Shown in pieces: positions 4,238 to 5,476 of a stretch of 5,476 bases of DNA. The position numbers and the translations under genes are program-made. The DNA is taken from NCBI GenBank assembly GCA_015662475.1, contig DQUB01000197.1:1-5476 (forward strand), given 5' to 3'. Each line of letters opens with the position of its first letter. Position 1 is the first letter of the stretch. This DNA comes from Pyrodictium sp. GTDB taxonomy: Archaea; Thermoproteota; Thermoprotei_A; Sulfolobales; Pyrodictiaceae. Under the pieces are notes generated by a model that was given only the letters and a program-made list of their open reading frames with translations, was not told the DNA's origin and did not search any database.

Positions 4238-5476
4238 GTGGATACACATACAACCTATGTTGGTAGAGAACTTGAAAGTGTACCACGCTTCCTAGCAAAA
4301 GCCTACAAGGTCTATAGGAGAGAGCAACCGGTGGAAATAGTCGATCTAGTGAGTGCTCTAGGCATGTATGTTGCTGAGGATGTTTTGGCTGTCCGAGATA
4401 ACCCTCCTGCAGACAAGCCGGTACTTGATGGTTATGCTGTCCGATATGCTGACATTGTGGGAGCTTCGCCGCAAGCACCCGTCCGGCTTCGATACTGTAA
4501 AGGTGTTAAGAGGATTGAGCCTGGTTGTGCCGTAGAGGTAGAATTGAAAGATGTTCTACCAGAGGGTGCAGATACTGTTGTTCCCTTTGAATATACTCGG
4601 CGGGAAGGCGATCAGGTACTCATCTTTGAGAGCGTTAAACCTGGTTACGGTGTTGCAAAACGTGGTGAAGATGTTAAGGCTGGAGAGGTGTTGGTGAGAA
4701 AAGGTACTAGACTCTCTCCTCTACACATAGGCTTGCTAGCATCACAAGGTTATGGAAAGGTAAAGGTGTACAAGCCTCTTAGCATAGCTCTCTACTGTGC
4801 AGGTGATGAGCTGATAGAGCCAGGGCAACAGTATGTTGAGGGGAAAGTGTACAATTCCACATGCCCTCTCCTAGCAAGCTATCTTTCATTTCTAGGCTTT
4901 AATGTGAGGTATTGTGGGCTTCTACCGGACGATAGAGATGCTATCGAGAAGGTTGTGTGGGATAAACTTAGAGACTATGACGTTGTAATTGTCTGTGGTG
5001 GGACTGGGCCTAGTAAATCTGATGTTACAGTCAAAGCACTGGAAAAGATTGTAGATGAGATTGGTGGTATATGGAGTTACGGGTTTAGCTTAAGGCCAGG
5101 CCATGCAGCTGCTATAGGAGTTACAGAAACAAAGATTGTTGCAGGACTTAGTGGGTTCCCTGTTGCAGCTTGGGTGCAAGTCTACATTCTCATTCTACCA
5201 CTTCTCTTAAAAGCGTATAGAGCTTCTTGGCCACCACACCCAGTCGTTAAAGGTGTGTTGCAGCGTAGAATCGTATCACGTGTAGGGCTTTTAGATGTTC
5301 ATCGTGTGAAGGTGAAATTTGATAATGGCAGAGTTCTTGTTGAGCCAAGCATTGTTAGAGGGTCTGGTAGAGTATCAACACTGGTAAAGAACAACGGAAT
5401 AGTTGTCGTAGATGAAGAGGTTGAAGAGCTTGAAGAAGGCGATAATGTTGATGTTCATCTAACACACTACATGGTC
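4238..5476 (+). CDS. moeA: Molybdopterin molybdenumtransferase MoeA (right end cut off)
   Basis: MoeA inserts molybdate, or tungstate in many hyperthermophiles, into adenylylated molybdopterin in the last step of cofactor synthesis; it is a cytosolic dimer. The frame gives 413 residues and is open at the window edge. Signatures: D64-GYAV (domain II entry), GADTVVPFE (110-118), R142-GEDVKAGEVLVRKG (142-156), LxSQGYGKVKVYKP (167-180), AGDEL (188-192), the MoCF domain with GGTGPSKSD262 (254-262), GLSGFPVAAW (303-312), and a beta-rich domain IV from about 335 to the end (RGSGRVS 374-380). Canonical MoeA is about 400-410 residues and ends just after this type of domain IV, so only a few codons should be missing unless a further domain is fused. 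The usual GLPGNPVSA reads GLSGFPVAA, and the usual KPGKP reads RPGHA. The start is GTG with GAGGGGG upstream. It is divergent from the MoxR-VWA operon. Confidence 0.93.
   Translation, partial: MDTHTTYVGRELESVPRFLAKAYKVYRREQPVEIVDLVSALGMYVAEDVLAVRDNPPADKPVLDGYAVRYADIVGASPQAPVRLRYCKGVKRIEPGCAVEVELKDVLPEGADTVVPFEYTRREGDQVLIFESVKPGYGVAKRGEDVKAGEVLVRKGTRLSPLHIGLLASQGYGKVKVYKPLSIALYCAGDELIEPGQQYVEGKVYNSTCPLLASYLSFLGFNVRYCGLLPDDRDAIEKVVWDKLRDYDVVIVCGGTGPSKSDVTVKALEKIVDEIGGIWSYGFSLRPGHAAAIGVTETKIVAGLSGFPVAAWVQVYILILPLLLKAYRASWPPHPVVKGVLQRRIVSRVGLLDVHRVKVKFDNGRVLVEPSIVRGSGRVSTLVKNNGIVVVDEEVEELEEGDNVDVHLTHYMV

Noticed and set aside
4119..4478. Minus-strand 119-codon open frame across the moeA leader and 5' end
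   Set aside because: It is antisense to conserved MoeA coding sequence, has His/Gln/Leu-rich shadow composition, and overlaps the divergent promoter region.

Overview
The window looks like chromosomal DNA from a hyperthermophilic archaeon, most likely a crenarchaeon (Thermoproteota, perhaps Desulfurococcales-like; this is inference from style, not a species match). The reasons are frequent GTG/TTG starts, purine-rich ribosome binding sites of the GAGGTG/GGTG type, TATA-like boxes, heavy use of AGA/AGG and ATA codons, compact spacing, and protein families typical of archaea. No mobile element, CRISPR array, tRNA or rRNA is visible.

Layout from left to right: (1) the N-terminal 137 codons of a multi-pass membrane protein on the minus strand, running off the left edge; (2) a 151-bp divergent intergenic region holding a candidate TATA box and a weak C/D-box-like RNA signature; (3) a TatD-like TIM-barrel metal-dependent hydrolase on the plus strand; (4) a 146-bp convergent intergenic region with short palindromes, a direct repeat and a T-rich stretch; (5) a minus-strand two-gene operon made of a MoxR-family AAA+ ATPase of RavA type followed, 13 bp later, by a VWA/MIDAS protein of ViaA type; (6) a 145-bp divergent region with back-to-back TATA-like elements and a GC-rich, potentially pseudoknotted leader; (7) the molybdopterin molybdenumtransferase gene moeA on the plus strand, cut by the right edge but probably only a few codons short of its end.

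The AAA+/VWA pair is the coherent system here. MoxR ATPases and MIDAS proteins act together as chaperone-like remodelling machines, and several such pairs help mature metal-containing enzymes. The shared upstream region with moeA, which inserts molybdate or tungstate into molybdopterin, makes a link to maturation of Mo/W enzymes a reasonable but unproven hypothesis. The most unexpected non-coding signal is the roughly 78-nt predicted moeA leader: the complete 7-nt loop of a GC-rich hairpin is complementary to a segment just upstream of the ribosome binding site. The TatD-like hydrolase and the membrane protein have no evident functional tie to the rest.
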